NCBI RefSeq assembly: GCF_017562075.2
Contig: NC_054082.1
Coordinates: 45,529,832 to 45,593,831 of the forward strand
Length of the DNA: 64,000 bases
Source of the DNA: Anopheles merus
Lineage: Eukaryota > Arthropoda > Insecta > Diptera > Culicidae
Direction: 5' to 3'
Shown in pieces: positions 42,601 to 51,752 of the stretch; position 1 is the first letter of the stretch; every line of letters starts with the position of its first letter. The notes beneath the pieces were generated by a model. It was not told where the DNA came from, made no database searches, and saw nothing but the letters and a program-made list of their open reading frames with translations. The position numbers were made by a program, and so were the translations under genes.

Positions 42601-45225
42601 GGTAAGGTTAAACACTTTCACTCAATAACGCGCTTCGACGGAAGTGGCAGAGAAGCAGATGATTGAAACGACACGGTGGTGGTGTGGTATGATCGTCGGC
42701 TGTATGCCACGTGCTGCATGCGCGAGCACCACTAAGGACACCTTGCGTTGGCACCAACGTCCTATTTGTCTTTGTCCTTGTGCACATCGTGCGTCGTTAC
42801 ATCCGTTACAATGTAGCAGGTCGCGGCGAAAGGACAGATGAACCTACAATTGCAACTATATACACACACACAGACACAAGTGCAGAACACAAAAAGAGGG
42901 AGAAAGCTTATCTGAAAACGAGTATACCTTCCGGTCGGGGTGAGATACTCTTGGACTTCCGTTTCGGTGCGGCCAACACGGCGAGCTGCTCGGTCAGGGC
43001 GGCTATCGTGGCCTGGATCGTGTTCGGCAGTGCCGATAGCGCTTCCAGCTGCTTTTGCACATTCTGCAACTGCTCGCGGAACTCCTCCGAGGGTTCCTCC
43101 TCGGTCGGGTTGGGTGCCCCGGGCTGCTGTGCCTCCCCTTCACCTGCAGTGGAAGTGCCATTAGCGTTCGTATTGGTTTCCAACTCCTCCTCACCACAGC
43201 ACCCGACATTATCGCCGGGGCAAGCGTAGGGACAGGGACAACAGGGGCCAACGGGATGTTCGAGGTGGTGGTTACCTGCCATCGGTTCGCCCGGCACGAC
43301 CGGCTCCTCCACGAGCGTCTTGATCGTTTCCACCTCCACCTCCTGGCGTTCGTTCAGGTACTCGTCGTACATTGGTATCGGTTCCGGTTCCGGCTCGGGT
43401 TCCTTAAATTGGGGCGGTAGGTGTGTCGGTGTGTGTATGTGGGACGCAATCGAAAAACCAGCTCAGCTCAGCTCACAGTGCAAATCGAGACAGTGCGTCC
43501 GTCGGGCGTCGCATGCCGCTTTTAAGCTCACACTTCCGCCTTGCGGGGGTGGCGGACGTGCCGAACAACACTTACCGGTGATTTGGGTGGCTTGTAGTCG
43601 GGGGCAATTTTCGGTTTCGGTTGCTTCACAATTCGTACCTGGTAGCGCTCGGTCGGCGGGTTCCGCTCGAGCTTCCGCTCCTCGGGCGTCTTCGGCGGCG
43701 GTCGGGACGGCTTCTGCAGGAAGGTGGTCCACTTTTTGTCCTCCTCTTCGCTCTGTACCAGCTCGCTGTTGAGCGTTTTGAAGACTTCGCTCTGCTTAAA
43801 CACGCCCGCCTTCGGGATCATCTTGTTAAAGTTAACGCTGCAATGGGGAGGTGTGAAGGGTAAAGTTTTTTTTGCGATCGGAGGACGTCCAAGAGTAGCC
43901 CAAATCAAATTGATGTCCTTGGTGTGGTGGATGCTCGTCGTCACATTCGACACTTACCCGATCACGTTGTGTTGCTTCAGTACTTCGGCTTCACCCGAGA
44001 GGATCTCGGCTATCTGCTCGTCGGTGATCGGTACCTCGGGAATCTGTTCTTCGGGCTGCTGCTGCTGCTGCCTTGGTTCTTCCTTGGCAGGGTGGTGAAC
44101 TGCCAACGGCGATGGGCTGCCGACATTCGGCGTCCAAAACGGTTTCGGCGAGGTGTTGATATACTCCACCTCGCCCGACGGTGTTTTCTCCTTGATGAGG
44201 CGTTGGGACGGCGTAACCTCACGTGCCCTGCACCATGTACCATGGGGTCATTGGTGGAACGTGTGGAAAACATGTGGTGGTCATTTTACAACTTGCAAGG
44301 ACCTTGCTGCTGCCCCCTCCACCCTGGTAGCGATATACTAACCTTAAGATGCCTAGCACGAACTGGTTGCCGGCACAGGCCAACAGCTGGTGGGCATCGT
44401 AATAGGACATGTTGCCCGTCGGTATGTCATTGATGCGCACCACCACATCGCCCATGTGCATGCCAACGTCTTCGGCGATGCTTCCGGGTAGGATCTGTAA
44501 AGTGTGCAGACAAACAGCAGGGGATTTTCAGTTGCATCGCATCGCAGTGGAAAATAGAAAGCGTTCGAATGTGAACTACAGTGTCGTCGGCACACACGGG
44601 CGTCATCAGCGAGCCTTGTGTGCTGGTGGTGGTATATCTGGCATGACATTTCGGCGCTATTTTTATCGACACACCACCATCAATCGATCACTTCACCCAA
44701 TCGATTAGCGCATTGAGGAGAGCGGTACGCTGAATTTGGGTTTCATGTTATGAGGTTAATTCGTAACGTCTCGAACACATACATACATACTTCACTTAGC
44801 AAAGTGACACCTTTCTTTGCAACTGGTCGTAAGGACCTTATTTTTCGATATCTAGAATATACTGTATCGAATTCACTTCTTGTTAGGATGTGAATAACAA
44901 TCACTCAGTTGCTTGGCGGAGAGGATCAATTGGCACGAACGATGTCGAATTTTTGTTCGATTACGCAATATGCTATTGTGATACATTTTTTTGTGTACCA
45001 TTATTCGAATATCTCATTGTGCAACTCATTGTATTACTTGCCCAAATGTACATTTTTCCTCAAATATAATGCTTGCAGATTGTCGGAAAAAACTAATACA
45101 TAAAAAACACTATTCAAACTCACTTTGACAACCGTTAAGGGAACATCAAAATCAGCTCCACCGACGAGCTTAAAACCGAACGGGGTTGTGTTATCGTAAC
45201 GCGAGAAGTTTAGATCCAGCACCAT
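39641..45225 (-). CDS. PDZ gene C: PDZ protein of the ALP/Zasp type, many alternative exons
   Basis: Longest consistent path: 45124-45225, 44343-44494, 43958-44227, 43576-43837, 43276-43402, 42928-43143, 42355-42593, 40827-41077, 39641-39854. Phases join throughout, 610 residues. Exons 1-2 are one PDZ domain (TPFGFKLVGG; EDVGMHMGDVVVRIND; YYDAHQLLACAGNQF), split at the same place and phase as gene A. Exon 3 has SPKPFWTPNV and a Q5 run. Exon 4 starts VNFNKMIPKAGVFKQSEVFK and is proline-rich later. Exon 6 has a helical IQAT segment (LPNTIQATIAALTEQL) like gene A exon A5. Exon 7 is acidic with a short EELEQLEKRMKEH helix. The last exon repeats the exon 4 theme (VNFLKYQKPEKDLSFIKNSD, then VYKLV). 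The S-x-V-(F/Y)-K phrase recalls the post-PDZ segment of PDLIM proteins; that link is tentative. Confidence 0.82.
40088..40163 (-). CDS. PDZ gene C alternative terminal exon (SNC module)
   Basis: An exon entered in phase 2 after the pyrimidine-rich tract at about 40169-40200 (a CT repeat on the minus strand). It reads TTSKAKKF then SNCELMVEKFESELFK and stops at 40088. It corresponds to the SNC terminal exons of genes A and B (SNCHLVPSV, SNCYLVPSV), which are also entered in phase 2. It is shorter than theirs and lacks the PSV part. Confidence 0.65.
40280..40341 (-). CDS. PDZ gene C alternative internal exon (WNYYW module)
   Basis: This exon encodes VKFWNYYWADGKAKSPHVYR between a TTTTAG acceptor and an AG/GTACGT donor. 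Entry must be in phase 0, because a TAG ends the frame immediately upstream; exit is phase 2. It can follow exon 4 (ending 43576) or exon 7 (ending 42355), but not the phase-2 exon at 40597-40635, which would produce an immediate stop. It resembles the Trp-rich stretch before the SNC exon in genes A and B. Confidence 0.6.
40597..40635 (-). CDS. PDZ gene C small cassette exon (39 nt)
   Basis: A 13-codon cassette between TTTTGTAG and AG/GTAACC. Read in phase 2 it adds NFYESPHLGYDD plus a split Arg. It fits between exon 40827-41077 and either the last exon (39854 start) or the SNC exon (40163 start). Its sequence is protein-like in that frame. Confidence 0.55.
41434..41439 (-). terminator. Poly(A) signal for the short form of PDZ gene C
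   Basis: AATAAA on the minus strand, about 200 bp after the stop of exon 41639-41809, within the downstream intron of the long form. It supports that exon being a true alternative 3' end. Confidence 0.55.
41639..41809 (-). CDS. PDZ gene C alternative terminal exon (YQTIEW)
   Basis: Phase-0 entry, joinable to exon 7 (42355-42593). It encodes about 56 residues beginning KPKYQTIEWAIVSQ, then RYRIYVDEEEEVEYVTIPLR, and ends QPVLA before TAA at 41639. The acceptor (CCTCCAAACACACGAAAG) is only moderately pyrimidine-rich. It is an alternative to the exon at 40827-41077, which is also entered in phase 0. Confidence 0.65.
   Translation of the reverse strand, partial: KPKYQTIEWAIVSQRYRIYVDEEEEVEYVTIPLRISQDLEACGVAATAIEPQPVLA
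43144..43275 (-). other. Possible exitron in PDZ gene C (132 nt, in frame)
   Basis: This segment has GTAACC and TGCAG borders and a phase-1 junction either way, but it is also fully open in the reading frame. If retained it adds 44 residues, including a Cys-rich patch (PCCPCPYACPGDNVGCCGEE). Its length is divisible by three. So it could be an intron, an exitron, or simply coding sequence. Confidence 0.6.
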
Positions 45226-47209
45226 TTCGAAGGACTTTTGTGGCTTATGATCGCTCCAAAAACAAATCGTCACTATGTACACACTGGTGGATCACTGTCG
45301 TTGCTATAGAAAATAAGAATGCTTTAAGCTCAACGCACGTTGATAAAAAGTTCACTTTATTCTTCTGTTTCTCGAGAACCGCACCAACCGATCGCTGAAG
45401 GTAAAATGTGGCGAAAAGACGAATTGCTGCATCCGTCTGCAAGCGCGTCTTGTCCCCAGATCGCGAAACCTGCCGCTCGTGAGCTCGTGATTCGCGTTCG
45501 GTTCCCAATCGATCATATGGTCGGGTATCGGCAACAGCGGCCCCATTAATTGCTGCCACATTCAGTCATCGCTGTTTACAATTGGCACCGCTTCGAGACA
45601 CTTGGCGGTATTGTTCGGAACAACAGGTAGCACGAGATGATGCATTTGTCAGCAATGCAAGTTTAATTTTGGAACTTGCCGCTGCTGGTGCGCGCCGCCC
45701 TGCACGTGGTTTAGTCTATTCATGTTTTGCAGTGTGGTTTTTGCTTTTTTCTGTGTTGCCGCTTTTAAAACGTAATTAAGTCCAACACGTGCTCGCAAAC
45801 AACGTTGTTCGTAGCAAAAAAAAAAAACAAAAACAAAAAGTATGAGGCAGTATCGGAAGTCTAACGCATTGTTGCTTCCTTAATGCGATTATAACATTTC
45901 TGTAGAGTTGGTGTCACACTTCTAACGATTTGCTGAACTTGGTTACTTGCATCATTGAAAATACATTGTGCCAAACGAGGAGAGAGAAAGATAAACAGCA
46001 ATAGAGAAAAGAAACATCACCTTAGCAACGCATAGAAACACGGAGAGCGCAAGCTAGAGCGTAAGGCGTACCGATTTAATTCAAATTACGGACAGGTTTA
46101 AACTCCGGACATTCATCATGGGTTTTTATTGATTTTTTTCATATAAAAAGAATAAATTAAAAATGCATCTGTTCTCTAGTAGGTCTCAAAAAAAAACCCT
46201 GTCTGTCAGTTTAACACCGGAGGCATTCTTAGTAGTTTTACCGACTTCAGTGTAATTTCTTCGACAATTCCTATTAATCTGGTCCAGATGCATTGAAGTA
46301 CATAGGAATCCATTGTAGAGGTAGTTTTCAACGTTAAAACAACAGTGTTTTAGCATATTTTCTGACTTATTTAATTTTGTCCGGAATTCGAAGAAAGAAT
46401 TTGATTTCCTTGTTCCAAATTCTGGACTACTAAAGAAATTTGTGAATAATTCCATAAACATACAGGGCTTTGAATCATATGATGTAATAGTTCAATCGGT
46501 TAGGACAGTGTTCTACAACCTGTGGTCCGGGGTGTGAACAGACGTGGTCCACGAAAGATTTGATTTTTAAATAAATAATAATAAAAAAACTACAAACACG
46601 TTTTTAAAGGCAAATTTACTTTCGATTTTAGTTAATTAAAACGTGTTTTTTTATTTTGATTTTGTATTTATTTATAGTATATTTTATCTAATTTCGTTAA
46701 TTTAATAAAAAGACTTGTTTTCGGGTGGTTTAAACATTCTGACACTAAAACGGGAAAGACGGACTCTCTGCCTTAGGGAAAGATGGTCCATTTATTGATT
46801 TATTTTACTTCTTATATCATATGTTGATGAATAGATGTCATCAAATACCTCAAATAAAGGTATTTCTAAGATATAAATCATCCAGCAACTAGAGAAAGCA
46901 TGGAAATGTGTGAGAAACGGCACACCAGTCAAAATACCAGCCATTCGTTGTGCTATTACTCGCTCGACGCTGATGAGGCGCTTCATGAAATCCAATATCT
47001 TGTCACGACCTAGAGAACTTTAAGCTATAAAAAGATGAGGCATTGATACGTCATCGTTCAGGAATAGATGAGAGATTCTATGAGATTATAAATATAAAAA
47101 AGTTTAATTTTGACATGGAGGAAAAAATGGCTTTAGCTATCAACAAGTCCCATACAAAACTACACTTCTGATAGGTAAAGTTGCCAAAAATCCGAAGTCG
47201 ACACCGAAT
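45226..47209. other. Upstream region of PDZ gene C and AT-rich spacer
   Basis: 45226-45600 is expected to include the gene C leader and promoter. Beyond 45780 the DNA is AT-rich with no coding exon. Around 46504 the phrase ACAGTGTTCTACAACC followed by GTGGTCCGGGG and GTGGTCCACGAAAG resembles a hAT-type transposon terminus, with no second end found. Confidence 0.4.
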
Positions 47210-47375
47210 TCACGCCGATAATTTCGGAATCGACTCCGGCAGGTAGGTCCGCTCCGCATTATCCGGAGCCACTCAGAGTCAGAATCATTCGGAGTCAGAA
47301 TCATCCGGAGTCGTCCGAAGTCGTCCAGAGTCGAAGTCCTCTAGAGTCGGCCAGAGCCGGAGTCGTCTAGAGTCG
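47210..47375. repeat. GAGTCG minisatellite, plus-oriented arm
   Basis: Degenerate units GTCCGGAGTC / GTCCAGAGTCG run head to tail. They relate to the GGAATCG units near 9 kb, with AGTC instead of AATC. Confidence 0.8.
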
Positions 47376-47464
47376 GCCTATAAAACAAAGTGCTCGAAGT
47401 ACACGCGCAAAGTAAAAGACAAAAAAACACAACGAAATGAAATGCCTGATCACAGGCACATTGC

Positions 47465-47585
47465 ACCTGACGGCTCCAATTGACTCCGATCGATTCCGAT
47501 CCCGGTCGACTCTGATCGACTCTGGACGACTCCGAATGACTCCTTCTCCGGACGACCCAGATTCCGAAAGAGTCCGGACGGCTCT
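47465..47585. repeat. GACTCTG minisatellite, inverted arm
   Basis: The same unit as the arm at 47.2-47.4 kb but as its reverse complement (CGACTCTGGACGACTCCG), about 90 bp away. The two arms could pair as a hairpin. Confidence 0.8.
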
Positions 47586-47654
47586 GGAGATTATGCAAAA
47601 AATTACCGTAAGTTTCAGAATCACGAAGACGATTGTCGACTTCAAAAATCCTTA

Positions 47655-48005
47655 ATCGAATTCGATTCCTGGTGTAACGCCTTAACTGTAAGCATTGATA
47701 AATGTATTGTTATTACCTTTAGCAGACCGCGTACGCTTGCTCATTTTACCTATATGCTAAATGGACAAAGTCTTTAAAGAGTGTCTTGTGCCAAGGACCT
47801 TTGCGTCTATCTAGACGCAAGGCTCTCTTTCGATGTACAGCTCGATGACGTTGTAGCCAGATGTAGTCGTGTGCTAGGACTAATTGGAAGCATGATGCGC
47901 GTGCTCAGTGATCCCCTGTGCATCAAGACTTTGTACTGTGCTGCTATTCGACCGCTGCTTGAATATGCATGCATTGTGTGGTTATCTTCATCTTCCTTTT
48001 TTTTT
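47655..48005 (+). pseudogene. LINE fragment after the reverse transcriptase palm
   Basis: It encodes WCNALTVSIDKCIVITFSRP, a stop, then CAKDLCVYLDARLSF, RCSRVLGLIGSMM and IRPLLEYACIVW. These correspond in order to the segment after YADD in the 32.2 kb LINE (WCNRNALSLCTDKCEAITFS, CLKDLGVLLD). Same clade as that fragment, degraded by at least one stop. Confidence 0.8.
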
Positions 48006-48316
48006 ATTCCGGTGGATCGTCGCATCCGTTTTTATCTCTCAATATAATTATGTAGGTTGTGTTGGAACAATATCGATTTTTTTTTTGTAATGGTTCAACG
48101 ATTCAAAACAGCCAAATATCCGCAATTTGAACCGAAATAGCGTTTGACAGCAACGTCCGATAAAATCGCAACGGATCAGCGTTGCCATGGGGGTCTAGCG
48201 CAGCTCGAGTCAATTGAGCGGAGGGCAACACCCCTTGCGGGCAAAACATGCGGGAACTCGAGCAAACCAGAGAGGTGTACGGACCGACCGAGAGGTCCTC
48301 TCGCGGTGAGCTCAGT

Positions 48317-49558
48317 ACTTTGATGAATTACTCAACGACCAGGTTAATGAACAGCTAGAGGCTCCACTGGCAGATAGTGTCATGCTAGTGCCACCTAGCA
48401 TAGATTAAACAAAAAAGGCTATCGGTCGGCTGAAATATAACAAGGCACCCGGAACCGACGGAATCGCAGCTCAACTGGTCAAGAATGGTGGTGCACGACT
48501 AGAAAACAAGATTCATCAAATTGTTACTGACGTGTGGGATAGCGAATCGATGTCTAGTGATTGGAAGCTCGGCATCATCTACCCCATATACAAGAAGGGA
48601 GACAGGTTGGACTGCAACAACTGCAGGGGTATTACGGTGTTGAATACCGCCTATAATATATTCTCCCTGATATACATATTCTCCTTCAGGATCGCCTTGT
48701 CCCGCACGTCGAAGAGATAGTCTGAAACTACCAAAGAGGATTCCGAAACGGAAAATCAACCACTGATCAGATCTTCACCATGCGGCAGATCTTGGAGAAG
48801 ATGGCTGAATACAGAAATGACACATACCATTTCTTCATTGACTTCAAAGTCGCATATGATAGCATAGCCAGGGTAAGACTGTACGACGCTATGAGCTCAT
48901 TTCTCTCATTACCTTTTGCTACCACCAAGGGTCCAAGGAGGGCCACCTGGCGAGGGTGGAGACTACGGGAACCATATTCTATAAGTCAACCCAGATCCAG
49001 GCATACGCTGATGATATAGACATCATAGCAAAAGCCTATCAAGGGATCGAGCAGGCGGCAGAGAACCTTGGATTGCAGATAAACGAGGCAAAGACCAAAC
49101 TGATGGTGGCAACATCAGCGGCTCTACTAATAAATTATCAGAATCTACGTAGGTGTGACGTACAGATAGGTGAACGCACTTTTGAACAGCCCGTCCCACA
49201 TTTCACCTATCTTGCGTCAAAGGTCAGCAACGATAACAGCATGGCAGCTAAGTTGCGCGCAACGATGCTGGCTGCCAACGGGTCATTCTACAGGCACAAA
49301 AATCAGTTCACCTCAAAGAATCTGTCTCGTTGGACGAAGCTGGGTCTATATAGTACCTATATAGTACTGGTACTCACATACGCCTCTGAGTCGCGTTCGG
49401 GAGGAAGATGCTCAGAAGAATACTTGGCCCCGTATGTGAGGAAGGACAATGGAGGAGTCGTTATAATGACGAGTTACCCGAGATGCACGGTGATCTTACT
49501 GTCGTACAGCGTATCAAGCTCGTCAGGCTCCGGTGTACTTGCCCTGATGTACTAGAAT
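48317..49558 (+). pseudogene. Degraded RTE-like LINE open reading frame
   Basis: In separate frames, in order: DELLNDQVNEQLEAPLAD, KKAIGRLKYNKAPGTDGIA, SSDWKLGIIYPIYKKGDRLD, CNNCRGITVLNTAYN, TTDQIFTMRQILEKM, FFIDFKVAYDSI, YADDIDIIAKAYQGI, INEAKTKLMV and FTSKNLSRWTKLGLYSTYI. These are palm motifs 1-7 of a non-LTR reverse transcriptase, in the form common in RTE-like insect elements. At least three frameshifts and a deletion between DAMSSF and YADD make it inactive. No endonuclease domain is left. Confidence 0.85.
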
Positions 49559-49967
49559 CCGTAACGATTCAATAACCGTAATAAATCGATGAATCCCTTG
49601 AAAGCCCTGTATGATGTAGCATCAATTAAAAATGTAGCAACTCTTCGGTTCTATTCATCTACGCGTACTAGAAAAAAACAGCACCCAAACCCCGTTATTT
49701 TTAAGACCGTCGTTCTGTCGTTCTAGGAGGACACCGACATTTAAAATCAAGTGTCCAGACCTTGAAATTCAAGTGTAATTTGAAACATGAGCTCGAAATT
49801 GTCCGGAATATGAATCAAAATATCGTTGCAGTTTAATAATATTTTGCAATGTTTCGAGTAAAATTATTGGATATCTTTATTTTTTCTCAAATTTAGAAGG
49901 TTTGCTTTAGTAAAGTGAGTAAAACAAAGGTTTGGCCAATTAAAATTTAATTAGTAAGAAAATATTC

Positions 49968-50631
49968 TCTTCTTCTCTTCTTTTGGCTCAACAACTGTTG
50001 TCGGTCAAGGACTGCCAGTACTACTTGTGGGCTTGGCTTTCAGTGACTTATTGTTTTCCACCCATAGCAGGATAGTCAGTGCTACTGTTACGCACGCGAT
50101 TCTAAATTTCTTTTTTTTACCAACCTGATCATAGTAACCATTATTTATCCTTCCACGTGAAAATAAGATGTTTCTGGAAACACGAATTATCCCGTCCGAA
50201 CGGATATTCGGGTAAACTTGTGAGGATAAATTTAGTATAAAAGTAGGCCATATTTTGAATAAAGCAGGATTCAAACGCAGAAGCTCTTGGAGTAAAGAGG
50301 TTTAATTCTAAATATCCGAAATAGGACAGAGCCCCTGGATTTCCGATTCCCACTTCCGTCTGCATAGGCTTCCCAACCTTGGATCAGAAGCAACTAGCGG
50401 GAAGGACTGGTTAGTAGACGAAGTATCAAATACTCTGTCCACTCTGCTGCTGTTTGTTTCTCCTCCGTTACAACCCTGCAACTCTTGCTGAGGGCCAAAC
50501 CTTTGCGTGGCCTGCCAGAGAAGCTCGGTTCGTAACAGCTACGTATGGCGGCGCGGTCCATTGGGGACTTGAACCCATGACGGGCATATTGTTAAGTTGT
50601 GTGAGTTGACGACTGTACCACCAGATCGGCT
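49968..50631 (-). mobile_element. SINE200-like SINE, type-1 tail, split by a solo LTR
   Basis: On the minus strand: head with GTACAGTCGTCAACTC (A-box side), GGGTTCAAGTCCC (B box), then CAGTGACTGACT interrupted by the LTR, then AAGCCAAGCCCACAAGTAG, TTGACCGACAACAG and a GAA-rich tail. The layout matches the 63.6 kb copy on both sides of the insertion. Confidence 0.88.
50086..50537 (+). mobile_element. Solo LTR (452 bp) with 5 bp target duplication
   Basis: It starts TGTTACG and ends CGTAACA, a perfect 7 bp inverted repeat with TG...CA ends. It is flanked by GCTAC at 50081-50085 and 50538-50542. Removing it and one GCTAC restores the SINE. A TATA-like TATAAAAG at 50236-50243 and AATAAA at 50258-50263 fit an LTR read on plus. 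No internal retrotransposon region exists, so this arose by LTR-LTR recombination. The 5 bp duplication fits Bel-Pao or Ty3 types. Confidence 0.88.
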
Positions 50632-51101
50632 CGAAAAAAAATTAAAATATCAACAGAAAATATTAATAGTCAAAAATGTCATAAATTTCCGTAATTCGAA
50701 GCAGTAAGGATAAGCCAATAAATAAGGAATTTCCTAAGAGATATTTAAAAGAAATATTGTTTTTTTTTTGTATATAATTGCTCTAAATTCTCTTTTTGTT
50801 GCTTTTGCCCCATTATTTTTGATAGAAATGGCGTTTAAATGATTTTCTTGAATTAACTTTAACACATATCAGTTCTTCATAGCAGAAAACTGGAATGTTT
50901 TACTTCAAAACTACCATAACATCGTTTTCATATTTTTCCCGTTTAGGCTTTTGAAATCAAGAACGGCTTGAAAGTAGATCTGATTTTCCTGTATTCCTAT
51001 TATCGTATTTATGTTTCGTTCGTTTGATTCCTCTTATAATGAGTATCTCTTTTAATAAGTTTTTAGCAAACCAAGTGCAGTCCGAACTCACTGCTTGAAG
51101 T

Positions 51102-51540
51102 TCGATCACCGACAAACCGACGTGACACTTTGAACAAAATAAGCTTCAAAATTTGTCTCCTTATTTCAAATGAAAATACGTTAAACACTTGCGCCATCTC
51201 TATAATGATTCGCTTACTACACTGACACAGAGAAGAAACTGCTAAACCCCCTTTTTGTTTTTCTTCGCAAATTCCAATGCGTATTGTTTTATGTACTTCT
51301 CACATCTTTTGCATTGATTTGGAAACTTATAAAATGATTTTCCTGGGTGTTTTGTCCAATAATCACAAAATCTTGCCTCACACTTCTTTCGCCATTTGTT
51401 TTTGGAAAAGTTGTTTACATCGAAGCAGCAGTGAACAGAGCTTACTTTGACAGAAGTGTTCGCCTCACTGGTAAATGACAGTACTTTCGTGTGGGACACT
51501 TTTGTAACGCCAGTGTCACGTCGGTTTGTCGGTGGTTCGA
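51102..51540 (-). mobile_element. Small inverted-repeat element with a Cys-rich ORF
   Basis: Near-identical 28-29 bp inverted repeats (core CACCGACAAACCGACGTGAC) lie at 51102-51129 and 51512-51540. Between them, on minus, is an open frame (51242-51499) with HCCFDVNN, CEARFC and SFYKFPNQCKRCEKY, ending in a Lys-rich tail. C-x4-C followed by SFYKFP is reminiscent of a THAP zinc finger, as used by P-type transposases, but the later Cys-x2-His pair is not present. I rate that link as weak. Confidence 0.5.
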
Positions 51541-51548
51541 TTCCCTAC

Positions 51549-51752
51549 CAACTATTGAATTGTGCTTTTTAGTTGGCACGTTTTTCCATACAAATCTGAA
51601 ATTTTTCTCGGCATGCCATGAGATTTTTGTGAATTTTTCAAAAATCGGTTTTCCCATACAAACGCATGATTTTTAATTGAACTGTCAGTCAACTATTGAG
51701 CGTTCAACAAAAAAGCATGCCAACTAAAAAGCGTTCAACTATTGAATTCTGA
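51549..51752. repeat. Foldback-like segment with CAACTATTGA boxes
   Basis: CAACTATTGA occurs at 51549-51558, 51690-51699 and 51736-51745, all direct. In addition CTTTTTAGTTGGCA near 51564 is inverted as TGCCAACTAAAAAG near 51719. This looks like the two ends of a small non-autonomous element about 200 bp long. Confidence 0.6.
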
